A stretch of 49,081 bases of DNA from an uncultured Lachnospiraceae bacterium. Lineage in GTDB: Bacteria; Bacillota; Clostridia; Lachnospirales; Lachnospiraceae. Shown here piece by piece: positions 41,901 to 49,081 of the stretch; position 1 is the first letter of the stretch; every line of letters starts with the position of its first letter. A model generated the notes under the pieces. That model did no database searches, had not been told where the DNA came from, and saw nothing but the letters and a program-made list of their open reading frames with translations. The stretch lies in the NCBI GenBank assembly GCA_944380065.1, contig CALWGM010000141.1, forward strand, positions 1 through 49,081. Reading direction: 5' to 3'. The position numbers and the translations under genes were made by a program.

Positions 41901-42849
41901 GCTGGGCGTGCCTTCCCGTATGAATATCGGGCAGGTGCTGGAGATCCATCTGAGCCTGGCTGCAAAGGCGCTGGGATTCAATATCGCGACCCCGATTTTT
42001 GATGGCGCAAACGAGAAAGATATTATGGATACGCTGGATCTGGCAAACGATTACGTCAATATGCCGTTTGACGCGGAGGAAGCCGGTGAGGGCGAAGAAT
42101 GTTTCTTTGAAAAATATAAGGATATCCTGCCGCAGGATGTGATGGATTACCTGGATGTAAACCGCGCGCACAGGAGCCTCTGGAAAGGCGTTCCGATTTC
42201 CCGCGACGGAAAGGTAAGGCTGCGTGACGGCCGTACCGGCGAGTATTTCGACAGCCCGGTTACCATCGGTCACATGCATTACCTGAAGCTGCATCATCTG
42301 GTAGATGATAAGATCCATGCGCGTTCCACCGGTCCTTACTCTCTGGTAACACAGCAGCCACTGGGCGGTAAAGCACAGTTCGGCGGTCAGCGTTTCGGAG
42401 AGATGGAGGTATGGGCGCTGGAGGCATACGGCGCTGCTTACACGCTGCAGGAGATCCTGACTGTGAAGTCGGATGATGTGATCGGCCGTGTGAAGACCTA
42501 TGAGGCGATCATTAAGGGCGACAATATTCCGGAGCCTGGCATTCCGGAGTCCTTCAAGGTTCTGTTGAAAGAGCTGCAGTCTCTGGGCCTGGACATTACG
42601 CTGGAGGATGAAAACGGTGAAGAGGTGACTCTGCTGGAGACCAGTGAGTATGGCAATACAGACCTGAATTCCATTATTCAGGGAGACCGGGATTTCAATT
42701 GTGAAGAGAAAGAGTCCTTTGGGGCAATGGGCTTCTCCAAGCAGGAGTTCAATGAGAATGAGGAGCTTGTGAATATTGACGAAGAGCCCGATAGTTATGA
42801 GGATGACTTTGATATGCAGGATGATGAGCTGATCCTTGACGAAGAATAA
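38965..42849 (+). CDS. rpoB: DNA-directed RNA polymerase subunit beta
   Basis: A 1294-residue RpoB. Conserved landmarks are the fork/rifampicin region [22 protein letters not shown] with wild-type-like residues at the positions where resistance changes occur, [16 protein letters not shown], and [13 protein letters not shown] near the active site. The C terminus carries an acidic tail ([15 protein letters not shown]). It forms the catalytic core with rpoC. GAGGTGAAACGTCA precedes the ATG at 38965; the frame is open from 38866 but the extra part has no site. Followed 18 nt later by rpoC. Confidence 0.97.
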   Translation: MEKNRIRPVKNGKAMRMSYSRQKQVLEMPNLIEVQKNSYNWFLNEGLREVFDDISPIADYSGHLSLEFTDFTLCEDDVKYTIPECKERDATYAAPLKVRVRLYNKEADEINEHEIFMGDLPLMTETGTFVINGAERVIVSQLVRSPGIYYGITHDKVGKELFSCTVIPNRGAWLEYETDSNDVFYVRVDRTRKVPITVLIRALGIGTNAEILELFGEEPKIVASFGKDVATNYQEGLLELYKKIRPGEPLSVESAESLIMAMFFDPRRYDLAKVGRYKFNKKLMLRNRINGQVLAEDVVDPSTGEILAEAGAAVDRELADRIQNAAVPYVWIQCEERNVKVLSSMMVDITHFVDVDPQEVGVTELVYYPVLAQILEEHDGLDEIKEAIRRNIHDLIPKHITKEDILASINYNMHLEYGLGNDDDIDHLGNRRIRAVGELLQNQYRIGLSRLERVVRERMTTQDLETITPQSLINIKPVTAAVKEFFGSSQLSQFMDQNNPLGELTHKRRLSALGPGGLSRDRAGFEVRDIHYSHYGRMCPIETPEGPNIGLINSLASYARINQYGFVEAPYRKIDKTDPKNPRVTEEVVYMTADEEDNYHVAQANEQLDEEGHFVRKMVSGRYREETQEYERSMFDYMDVSPQMVFSVATALIPFLQNDDANRALMGANMQRQAVPLLTTEAPVVGTGMEAKTAVDSGVCVVAKRAGVIERACSNEITIKYDDDGSREVFKLTKFARSNQSNCYNQRPIVFKGEHVEAGQVIADGPSTANGELGLGKNPLIGFMTWEGYNYEDAVLLSERLVQDDVYTSIHIEEYEAEARDTKLGPEEITRDVPGVGDDALKDLDERGIIRIGAEVRAGDILVGKVTPKGETELTAEERLLRAIFGEKAREVRDTSLKVPHGEYGIVVDAKVFTRENGDELSPGVNQAVRIYIAQKRKISVGDKMAGRHGNKGVVSRVLPVEDMPFLPNGRPLDIVLNPLGVPSRMNIGQVLEIHLSLAAKALGFNIATPIFDGANEKDIMDTLDLANDYVNMPFDAEEAGEGEECFFEKYKDILPQDVMDYLDVNRAHRSLWKGVPISRDGKVRLRDGRTGEYFDSPVTIGHMHYLKLHHLVDDKIHARSTGPYSLVTQQPLGGKAQFGGQRFGEMEVWALEAYGAAYTLQEILTVKSDDVIGRVKTYEAIIKGDNIPEPGIPESFKVLLKELQSLGLDITLEDENGEEVTLLETSEYGNTDLNSIIQGDRDFNCEEKESFGAMGFSKQEFNENEELVNIDEEPDSYEDDFDMQDDELILDEE

Positions 42850-42867
42850 AGGAAGGGAGTGTCATAA

Positions 42868-45800
42868 ATGCCGGAAACAAACAAGAACGAAGCAAAACAG
42901 GTTGTAACGTTTGATGCGATCCGAATCGGTCTGGCTTCACCGGAGAAGATTTTAGAGTGGTCCCGCGGCGAAGTAAAAAAGCCGGAGACCATCAATTACA
43001 GGACCCTGAAACCGGAGAAAGACGGTTTGTTCTGTGAGCGTATTTTCGGTCCCAGCAAGGACTGGGAGTGCCACTGCGGAAAATATAAAAAGATCCGCTA
43101 TAAAGGTGTTGTGTGCGACCGATGCGGCGTAGAGGTTACAAAATCCAATGTGCGTAGAGAGCGTATGGGACATATTGAGCTGGCGGCTCCTGTTTCCCAT
43201 ATCTGGTATTTCAAGGGCATTCCCAGCCGCATGGGTCTGATCCTTGACTTATCTCCCCGTATCCTTGAGCGGGTGCTTTACTTTGCGTCCTACATTGTGC
43301 TGGATAAAGGCACCACAGACCTTCAGTATAAGCAGGTGCTGTCTGAGGCTGAGTATCAGGAGGCAAGAGAAAAATACGGCAGTGATTTCCGTGTGGGAAT
43401 GGGCGCCGAATCCATCATGGAGCTGTTAAAGGCGATTGATCTGGAAAAGGATTCCGCAGAGCTGAAGGCCGCCCTGAAGACAGCGACCGGCCAGAAGCGC
43501 GCCAGGATCATCAAGAGACTGGAAGTGGTAGAGTCTTTCCGTGAATCCGGGAACCGTCCGGAATGGATGGTTATGACAATGATCCCGGTGATCCCGCCTG
43601 ATCTGCGACCGATGGTTCAGTTGGACGGCGGACGTTTCGCCACCTCCGACCTGAATGATTTATACAGAAGAATTATCAACCGGAATAACCGTCTGCGCAG
43701 GCTGCTGGAGCTGGGCGCGCCGGACATCATCGTCCGCAACGAAAAGCGTATGCTCCAGGAGGCGGTGGACGCCCTGATCGACAACGGACGCCGCGGGCGG
43801 CCGGTAACAGGGCCGGGCAACCGTGCGTTAAAGTCCCTGTCTGATATGCTGAAAGGTAAATCCGGACGTTTCCGTCAGAACCTTCTGGGAAAACGTGTAG
43901 ACTATTCCGGACGTTCCGTTATCGTAGTAGGACCGGAACTGAAGATTTACCAGTGCGGTCTGCCGAAAGAGATGGCGATTGAGCTGTTCAAGCCTTTCGT
44001 GATGAAAGAACTGGTGGCAAACGGCACGGCGCACAATATCAAGAGCGCGAAGAAGATGGTGGAGAAGCTTCAGACCGAGGTCTGGGATGTGCTGGAAGAG
44101 GTGATCAAAGAGCATCCGGTGATGCTGAACCGCGCGCCAACACTGCACAGGCTCGGTATCCAGGCGTTTGAGCCGATCCTGGTAGAAGGTAAGGCGATCA
44201 AGCTTCATCCGCTGGTATGTACGGCTTTCAACGCGGATTTCGACGGAGACCAGATGGCGGTACACCTTCCGCTTTCCGTGGAAGCCCAGGCGGAGTGCCG
44301 TTTCATGCTGCTCTCCCCCAACAACCTGCTGAAGCCTTCAGACGGAGGCCCGGTAGCGGTTCCTTCCCAGGATATGGTGCTTGGTATTTATTATCTGACC
44401 ATGCACAAGTTCCCGGATTACAAGGGAACCGAAAAAGAGGCTGAGGTTGTGGCTGAGTTTGGCGTGGATCCGGCAGAGGCGGCAGCTGTGGTAGAGCGCG
44501 GGGAAGACAGCGAATATTTCATGAATCAGGCGACGGATGCTTTCCGCGCGTCACAGGCAGAGCTGGCAGAGATTGCCGCGCAGTATGCGACAGTGGAGGA
44601 AGCACAGGAAGCGCTGAAAAAATACAAAGAAGAGCATGTGGTTCTCTGCGAGGATTCCATTGTCCGGGTAAATATTGATCCAAAGCGGAACCGCATTGTG
44701 GTCTGCACCGTGGAGGATATCCTGGGACACTATTTTGACAGTATCAACAAGGCGATCCTGGCATATGAGAACGGATATATTTCCCTGCATCAGAAGCTGT
44801 TTGTCCGCCGGGAAGGCGAATTTGAGGGCAGACATATCTCCGCCATGGTGGAGACAACGCTGGGACGTATGCTGTTTAACGAAATCCTGCCGCAGGATCT
44901 GGGATTTGTAGACCGGTCTGTGGAGGAGAACGCCCTTAAGTTTGAGGTGGATTTCCATGTGGGCAAAAAGGGACTGAAACAGATCCTGGAGAAAGTCATC
45001 AATATTCATGGAGCTACCAAGACCGCTGAGGTTCTGGACGATATCAAGGCGATGGGATATAAATATTCCACCAGAGCAGCCATGACAGTATCCATCTCTG
45101 ATATGACGGTGCCGGCAAAGAAGCCGGAACTGATCAAACAGGCGCAGGATACGGTGGATCTGATCACCAAGAACTTCAAACGTGGTCTGATCAACGAGGA
45201 AGAGCGCTACAAAGAAGTGATCGAGACCTGGAAAGAGACGGATGATATCCTGACGCATGAGCTGCTTTCCGGGCTGGATAAATACAACAACATCTTTATG
45301 ATGGCGGATTCCGGAGCCCGTGGTTCTGATAAGCAGATCAAACAGCTGGCAGGTATGCGTGGATTGATGGCGGATACCACAGGACGTACCATCGAGCTGC
45401 CGATCAAGTCCAACTTCCGTGAGGGTCTGGACGTACTGGAGTACTTCATGTCCGCCCATGGAGCCCGTAAGGGTCTGTCCGATACGGCTCTGCGTACGGC
45501 CGATTCCGGTTACCTGACCCGTCGTCTGGTAGACGTATCCCAGGATCAGATCATCCGCGAGATCGACTGCTGCGCAGATGGCGATGAGATCCCGGGTATG
45601 TATGTATATGCCTTCATGGACGGCAAAGAAGAGATCGAGAGCCTGCAGGAGCGTATTACAGGACGGTTCTCCTGTGAGGATATCTGTGACAGGGACGGAA
45701 ATGTCCTGGTAAAGGCAAATCATATGATTACGCCCAGACGCGCCGCGCTCATTATGAGCAAAGGTGTGGATGAGAAGGGCGAGCCGCTGACGAAGATCAA

Positions 45801-46848
45801 GATCCGTACGGTATTGAGCTGCCGTTCCCATGTGGGAATCTGCGCGAAGTGCTATGGCGCCAACATGGCTACCGGTCAGGCCGTACAGGTTGGTGAAGCG
45901 GTTGGTATTATCGCTGCCCAGTCCATCGGTGAGCCGGGTACACAGCTGACGATGCGTACCTTCCATACCGGCGGTGTGGCCGGAAACGATATCACACAGG
46001 GTCTTCCCCGTGTGGAGGAGCTTTTTGAGGCCAGAAAACCGAAGGGTCTTGCGATCATCACGGAGATTCCCGGTACAGTTACCATCAAGGACACCAAGAA
46101 GAAACGTGAGATCGTGGTGAGCAATCCGGAGAATGGAGAGGCTAAGACTTACCTGATTCCCTACGGATCCAGAATCAAGGTTCTGGACGGGGATGTGCTG
46201 GAAGCCGGCGATGTGCTGACAGAAGGTAGTGTGAACCCCCATGACATTCTGAAGATCAAGGGGATCCGGGCGGTTCAGGATTATCTGCTCCGTGAGGTTC
46301 AGAGAGTTTACCGTCTGCAGGGTGTAGAGATCAACGACAAGCATGTGGAAGTGATCGTGCGCCAGATGATGAAGAATGTCCGCGTGGAGAACAACGGCGA
46401 TTCTGATTTCCTTCCGGGTACGTTAGTGGATGTTCTGGAATATGAGGATGAAAATGCTTTGCTGGAAGCAGAAGGCAAAGAGCTGGTGGAGGCAAAACAG
46501 GTGCTGCTGGGAATCACCAAGGCTTCCCTGGCGAAGAAATCCTGGCTGTCGGCCGCATCCTTCCAGGAGACTACCAAGGTTCTGACAGACGCTGCCATCA
46601 AGGGCAAGGCGGATCCGCTGATTGGTCTGAAGGAGAATGTAATCATCGGACAGCTGATCCCGGCGGGAACCGGTATGAAGAGATACCGCTCCATCCGCCT
46701 GGATTCTGATATCAACGAGGAAGAGGAACTCGATCTCGGAGATCTGGATCTCGGGGAAGAGGAGCTGATGGCGGATATGCCGGAGGAAGCGGCAGAGGAA
46801 GCTTCCGGGACAGATGATTTTGCAGAGGAGGAACTGGTAACAGAATAA
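42868..46848 (+). CDS. rpoC: DNA-directed RNA polymerase subunit beta'
   Basis: A 1326-residue RpoC with an N-terminal zinc ribbon ([24 protein letters not shown]), the catalytic [12 protein letters not shown] at Asp457/459/461, the bridge helix/trigger loop region ([26 protein letters not shown]) and an acidic C-terminal tail. Compared with the ~1200-residue Bacillus form, a helical segment of roughly 90 residues is inserted at about 515-620, between GIYYLTM and [14 protein letters not shown]. It is co-transcribed with rpoB; GGAAGGGAGTG precedes the ATG. Confidence 0.97.
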   Translation: MPETNKNEAKQVVTFDAIRIGLASPEKILEWSRGEVKKPETINYRTLKPEKDGLFCERIFGPSKDWECHCGKYKKIRYKGVVCDRCGVEVTKSNVRRERMGHIELAAPVSHIWYFKGIPSRMGLILDLSPRILERVLYFASYIVLDKGTTDLQYKQVLSEAEYQEAREKYGSDFRVGMGAESIMELLKAIDLEKDSAELKAALKTATGQKRARIIKRLEVVESFRESGNRPEWMVMTMIPVIPPDLRPMVQLDGGRFATSDLNDLYRRIINRNNRLRRLLELGAPDIIVRNEKRMLQEAVDALIDNGRRGRPVTGPGNRALKSLSDMLKGKSGRFRQNLLGKRVDYSGRSVIVVGPELKIYQCGLPKEMAIELFKPFVMKELVANGTAHNIKSAKKMVEKLQTEVWDVLEEVIKEHPVMLNRAPTLHRLGIQAFEPILVEGKAIKLHPLVCTAFNADFDGDQMAVHLPLSVEAQAECRFMLLSPNNLLKPSDGGPVAVPSQDMVLGIYYLTMHKFPDYKGTEKEAEVVAEFGVDPAEAAAVVERGEDSEYFMNQATDAFRASQAELAEIAAQYATVEEAQEALKKYKEEHVVLCEDSIVRVNIDPKRNRIVVCTVEDILGHYFDSINKAILAYENGYISLHQKLFVRREGEFEGRHISAMVETTLGRMLFNEILPQDLGFVDRSVEENALKFEVDFHVGKKGLKQILEKVINIHGATKTAEVLDDIKAMGYKYSTRAAMTVSISDMTVPAKKPELIKQAQDTVDLITKNFKRGLINEEERYKEVIETWKETDDILTHELLSGLDKYNNIFMMADSGARGSDKQIKQLAGMRGLMADTTGRTIELPIKSNFREGLDVLEYFMSAHGARKGLSDTALRTADSGYLTRRLVDVSQDQIIREIDCCADGDEIPGMYVYAFMDGKEEIESLQERITGRFSCEDICDRDGNVLVKANHMITPRRAALIMSKGVDEKGEPLTKIKIRTVLSCRSHVGICAKCYGANMATGQAVQVGEAVGIIAAQSIGEPGTQLTMRTFHTGGVAGNDITQGLPRVEELFEARKPKGLAIITEIPGTVTIKDTKKKREIVVSNPENGEAKTYLIPYGSRIKVLDGDVLEAGDVLTEGSVNPHDILKIKGIRAVQDYLLREVQRVYRLQGVEINDKHVEVIVRQMMKNVRVENNGDSDFLPGTLVDVLEYEDENALLEAEGKELVEAKQVLLGITKASLAKKSWLSAASFQETTKVLTDAAIKGKADPLIGLKENVIIGQLIPAGTGMKRYRSIRLDSDINEEEELDLGDLDLGEEELMADMPEEAAEEASGTDDFAEEELVTE

Positions 46849-46868
46849 TTCCTATAGAAGCATAAGGA

Positions 46869-46910
46869 CAGAGAGACTGGATATTTTGGATCAAATATCT
46901 GGTCTCTCTG
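46869..46910 (+). terminator. Terminator after rpoC
   Basis: CAGAGAGACTGGATATTT (46869-46886) pairs with AAATATCTGGTCTCTCTG (46893-46910), with two G-U pairs, around a 6-nt loop; only a short T stretch follows. The remaining 46911-47091 shows no gene. Confidence 0.75.
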
Positions 46911-47091
46911 TTTCCATAAAAGCAGAAGCTGGATGGGGGATTGTGATCGGGACCTGGGCTGCGGCTGCCTGTGCCGGTACTGTTCTGTGCCTGATTTTCC
47001 GGGTAAAATGGCGGAACAGGTGGAATTCATGAAAAGACAGATAATTTCGGGTTTTTTCTATATAGAATGGGTAAAATTGCAGAAAAGATGC

Positions 47092-47120
47092 TTGACAAGG
47101 GAAAATGCATTTACTATAAT
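47092..47120 (+). promoter_or_regulatory. Consensus promoter of the str operon
   Basis: TTGACA (47092-47097) and TATAAT (47115-47120) with exactly 17 nt between, about 56 nt ahead of rpsL. Confidence 0.92.
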
Positions 47121-47175
47121 GTTTTAGCGTGCATAAAAGCGGGCACACTTATTACAAATACAGGAGGTGAATAGA

Positions 47176-47595
47176 ATGCCAACATTTAACCAGTTAGTAA
47201 GGAAAGGTCGTCAGACTACTGTGAAAAAATCCACCGCACCGGCTCTGCAGAAAGGGTACAACTCTTTGCAGAAGAAACCTACCAATGTTTCTTCCCCGCA
47301 GAAGAGAGGCGTGTGTACAGCAGTTAAGACAGCTACACCTAAAAAACCTAACTCAGCTCTTAGAAAGATCGCCAGAGTACGTCTTTCCAACGGAATCGAG
47401 GTAACAAGCTACATTCCGGGTGAGGGACACAATCTGCAGGAGCACAGCGTTGTTCTGATCCGTGGCGGCCGTGTAAAAGACTTACCCGGTACCAGATACC
47501 ACATCATCAGAGGAACACTGGATACAGCAGGCGTTGCAAACAGACGTCAGGCTCGTTCCAAATACGGCGCTAAGAGACCGAAAGCAGGTAAGTAA
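47176..47595 (+). CDS. rpsL: 30S ribosomal protein S12
   Basis: A 139-residue S12 ([19 protein letters not shown]). The decoding-site segment [11 protein letters not shown] has wild-type Lys at the K42/K43 positions, and GRVKDLPG has Lys at the K87/K88 position, so no streptomycin-resistance substitution is visible. Start ATG 47176 with AGGAGGTGA upstream. Confidence 0.97.
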   Translation: MPTFNQLVRKGRQTTVKKSTAPALQKGYNSLQKKPTNVSSPQKRGVCTAVKTATPKKPNSALRKIARVRLSNGIEVTSYIPGEGHNLQEHSVVLIRGGRVKDLPGTRYHIIRGTLDTAGVANRRQARSKYGAKRPKAGK

Positions 47596-48308
<713 letters not shown>

Positions 48309-48326
48309 TTATAGGAGGATAAGCCA

Positions 48327-49081
48327 ATGGCTGGAAGAGAATATCCGCTTGAGAGAACCAGGAATATTGGTATCATGGCTCATATCGATGCCGGTAAGAC
48401 CACATTGACAGAGCGTATCCTCTATTATACTGGTATCAATTATAAGATTGGTGATACTCATGAGGGTACTGCTACCATGGACTGGATGGAGCAGGAGCAG
48501 GAGAGAGGTATCACAATTACTTCAGCTGCTACGACTTGCCACTGGACGCTGCAGGAGAACAACAAGCCTGCACCGGGCGCTTTAGAGCACCGTATCAATA
48601 TCATTGATACTCCTGGTCACGTGGACTTTACAGTTGAAGTAGAGCGTTCCCTTCGTGTACTGGATGGCGCTGTGGGCGTCTTCTGTGCAAAGGGCGGTGT
48701 TGAGCCTCAGTCAGAGAATGTATGGCGTCAGGCTGACACCTATAATGTACCCCGTATGGCATTCATCAACAAGATGGACATTCTGGGTGCGAACTTCTAC
48801 GGAGCTGTAGACCAGATCCGTGAGAGACTTGGAAAAAATGCCATCATCCTTCAGCTTCCCATTGGAAAAGAGGATGAGTTCAAGGGCATTATCGACCTGT
48901 TCGAGATGAAGGCATATATCTATAATGATGATAAGGGCGAGGACATCTCTATCGAGGATATCCCGGAGGATATGAAGGATGACGCTGAGCTTTATCATGA
49001 TGAGCTGGTTGAGAAGATCTGTGAGCTTGACGACGATCTGACACTCATGTATCTGGAGGGCGAGGAGCCGTCCGTTGAGGA
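48327..49081 (+). CDS. fusA: Elongation factor G, 5' part (runs off the window)
   Basis: The first ~251 codons of [32 protein letters not shown] (G1 P-loop AHIDAGKTT), switch I with [14 protein letters not shown]3 DTPGHVDF in [18 protein letters not shown], and G4 NKMD in [10 protein letters not shown]. It drives ribosomal translocation. ATAGGAGGATAAGCC precedes the ATG; rpsG ends 18 nt upstream. The 3' end is outside the window. Confidence 0.97.
   Translation, partial: MAGREYPLERTRNIGIMAHIDAGKTTLTERILYYTGINYKIGDTHEGTATMDWMEQEQERGITITSAATTCHWTLQENNKPAPGALEHRINIIDTPGHVDFTVEVERSLRVLDGAVGVFCAKGGVEPQSENVWRQADTYNVPRMAFINKMDILGANFYGAVDQIRERLGKNAIILQLPIGKEDEFKGIIDLFEMKAYIYNDDKGEDISIEDIPEDMKDDAELYHDELVEKICELDDDLTLMYLEGEEPSVE

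Noticed and set aside
44551-46344. 597-residue reverse-strand ORF opposite rpoC
   Set aside because: It is a mirror of the conserved rpoC codons. The protein has low-complexity His/Gln/Leu composition and no family motif.

Overview
The window looks like a chromosomal segment of a low-to-mid-GC Clostridia member, most likely Lachnospiraceae. The grounds are the ribosomal/RNA polymerase gene order (rpmG-secE-nusG-rplK-rplA, then rplJ-rplL-rpoB-rpoC, then rpsL-rpsG-fusA), strong AGGAGG-type ribosome binding sites, an agr-type two-component system, and protein families typical of gut Firmicutes (DUF1848, type 2 ArgC, ProX-like deacylases). No tRNA, rRNA, CRISPR array or insertion sequence was seen.

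Layout. 1-4063: a co-directional housekeeping and accessory run (NADPH-azoreductase-like flavoprotein, TrmH-type RNA methyltransferase, SGNH hydrolase, DUF1848 protein, small membrane protein, YbaK-type deacylase). 4064-4471: a spacer with a six-copy 13-nt tandem repeat. 4508-17373: an accessory island, visibly more A/T-rich than its flanks. It has an AgrC/AgrA-like pair, a reverse-strand AgrB, a candidate AgrD-like peptide gene, an unrecognised 330-residue protein, a radical SAM-SPASM maturase, an M50 site-2-type protease, a 52-residue RiPP-precursor-like peptide ending in Cys-Cys-Asn-Asn, a BceAB-like ABC transporter, an acyl-adenylating enzyme fused to an acyl carrier domain, and a second ABC transporter of the lantibiotic-immunity kind. 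I read this as a quorum-sensing-controlled RiPP cluster with a possible lipid-activation step. It is the most novel part of the window.

17425-20962: an EamA exporter (reverse) and a polar amino acid ABC importer. 20968-27771: a DUF4143 ATPase, an unusual fusion of a ProX-like aminoacyl-tRNA deacylase with a gamma-carbonic anhydrase, and a two-gene TIR-Sel1 plus membrane STAND-like NTPase module that could be a defence or signalling system. 28007-34521: ribosomal protein L25/Ctc, a second amino acid ABC importer (reverse), a KtrAB/TrkAH potassium uptake pair (reverse), and argC. 34645-35157: a Nudix hydrolase.

35268-49081: the core transcription/translation block. It has near-consensus promoters ahead of rpmG, rplJ, rpoB and rpsL, an L10-type leader before rplJ, an attenuator between rplL and rpoB, a terminator after rpoC, and fusA running off the right end.

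How the genes may work together: in the island, AgrB would process a peptide signal sensed by AgrC, and AgrA would switch on the divergent biosynthetic operon. The radical SAM enzyme would modify the short peptide, the M50 protease is a candidate leader processor, and the two ABC transporters would export the product or protect the producer. These links are inferred from gene order and family, not shown.
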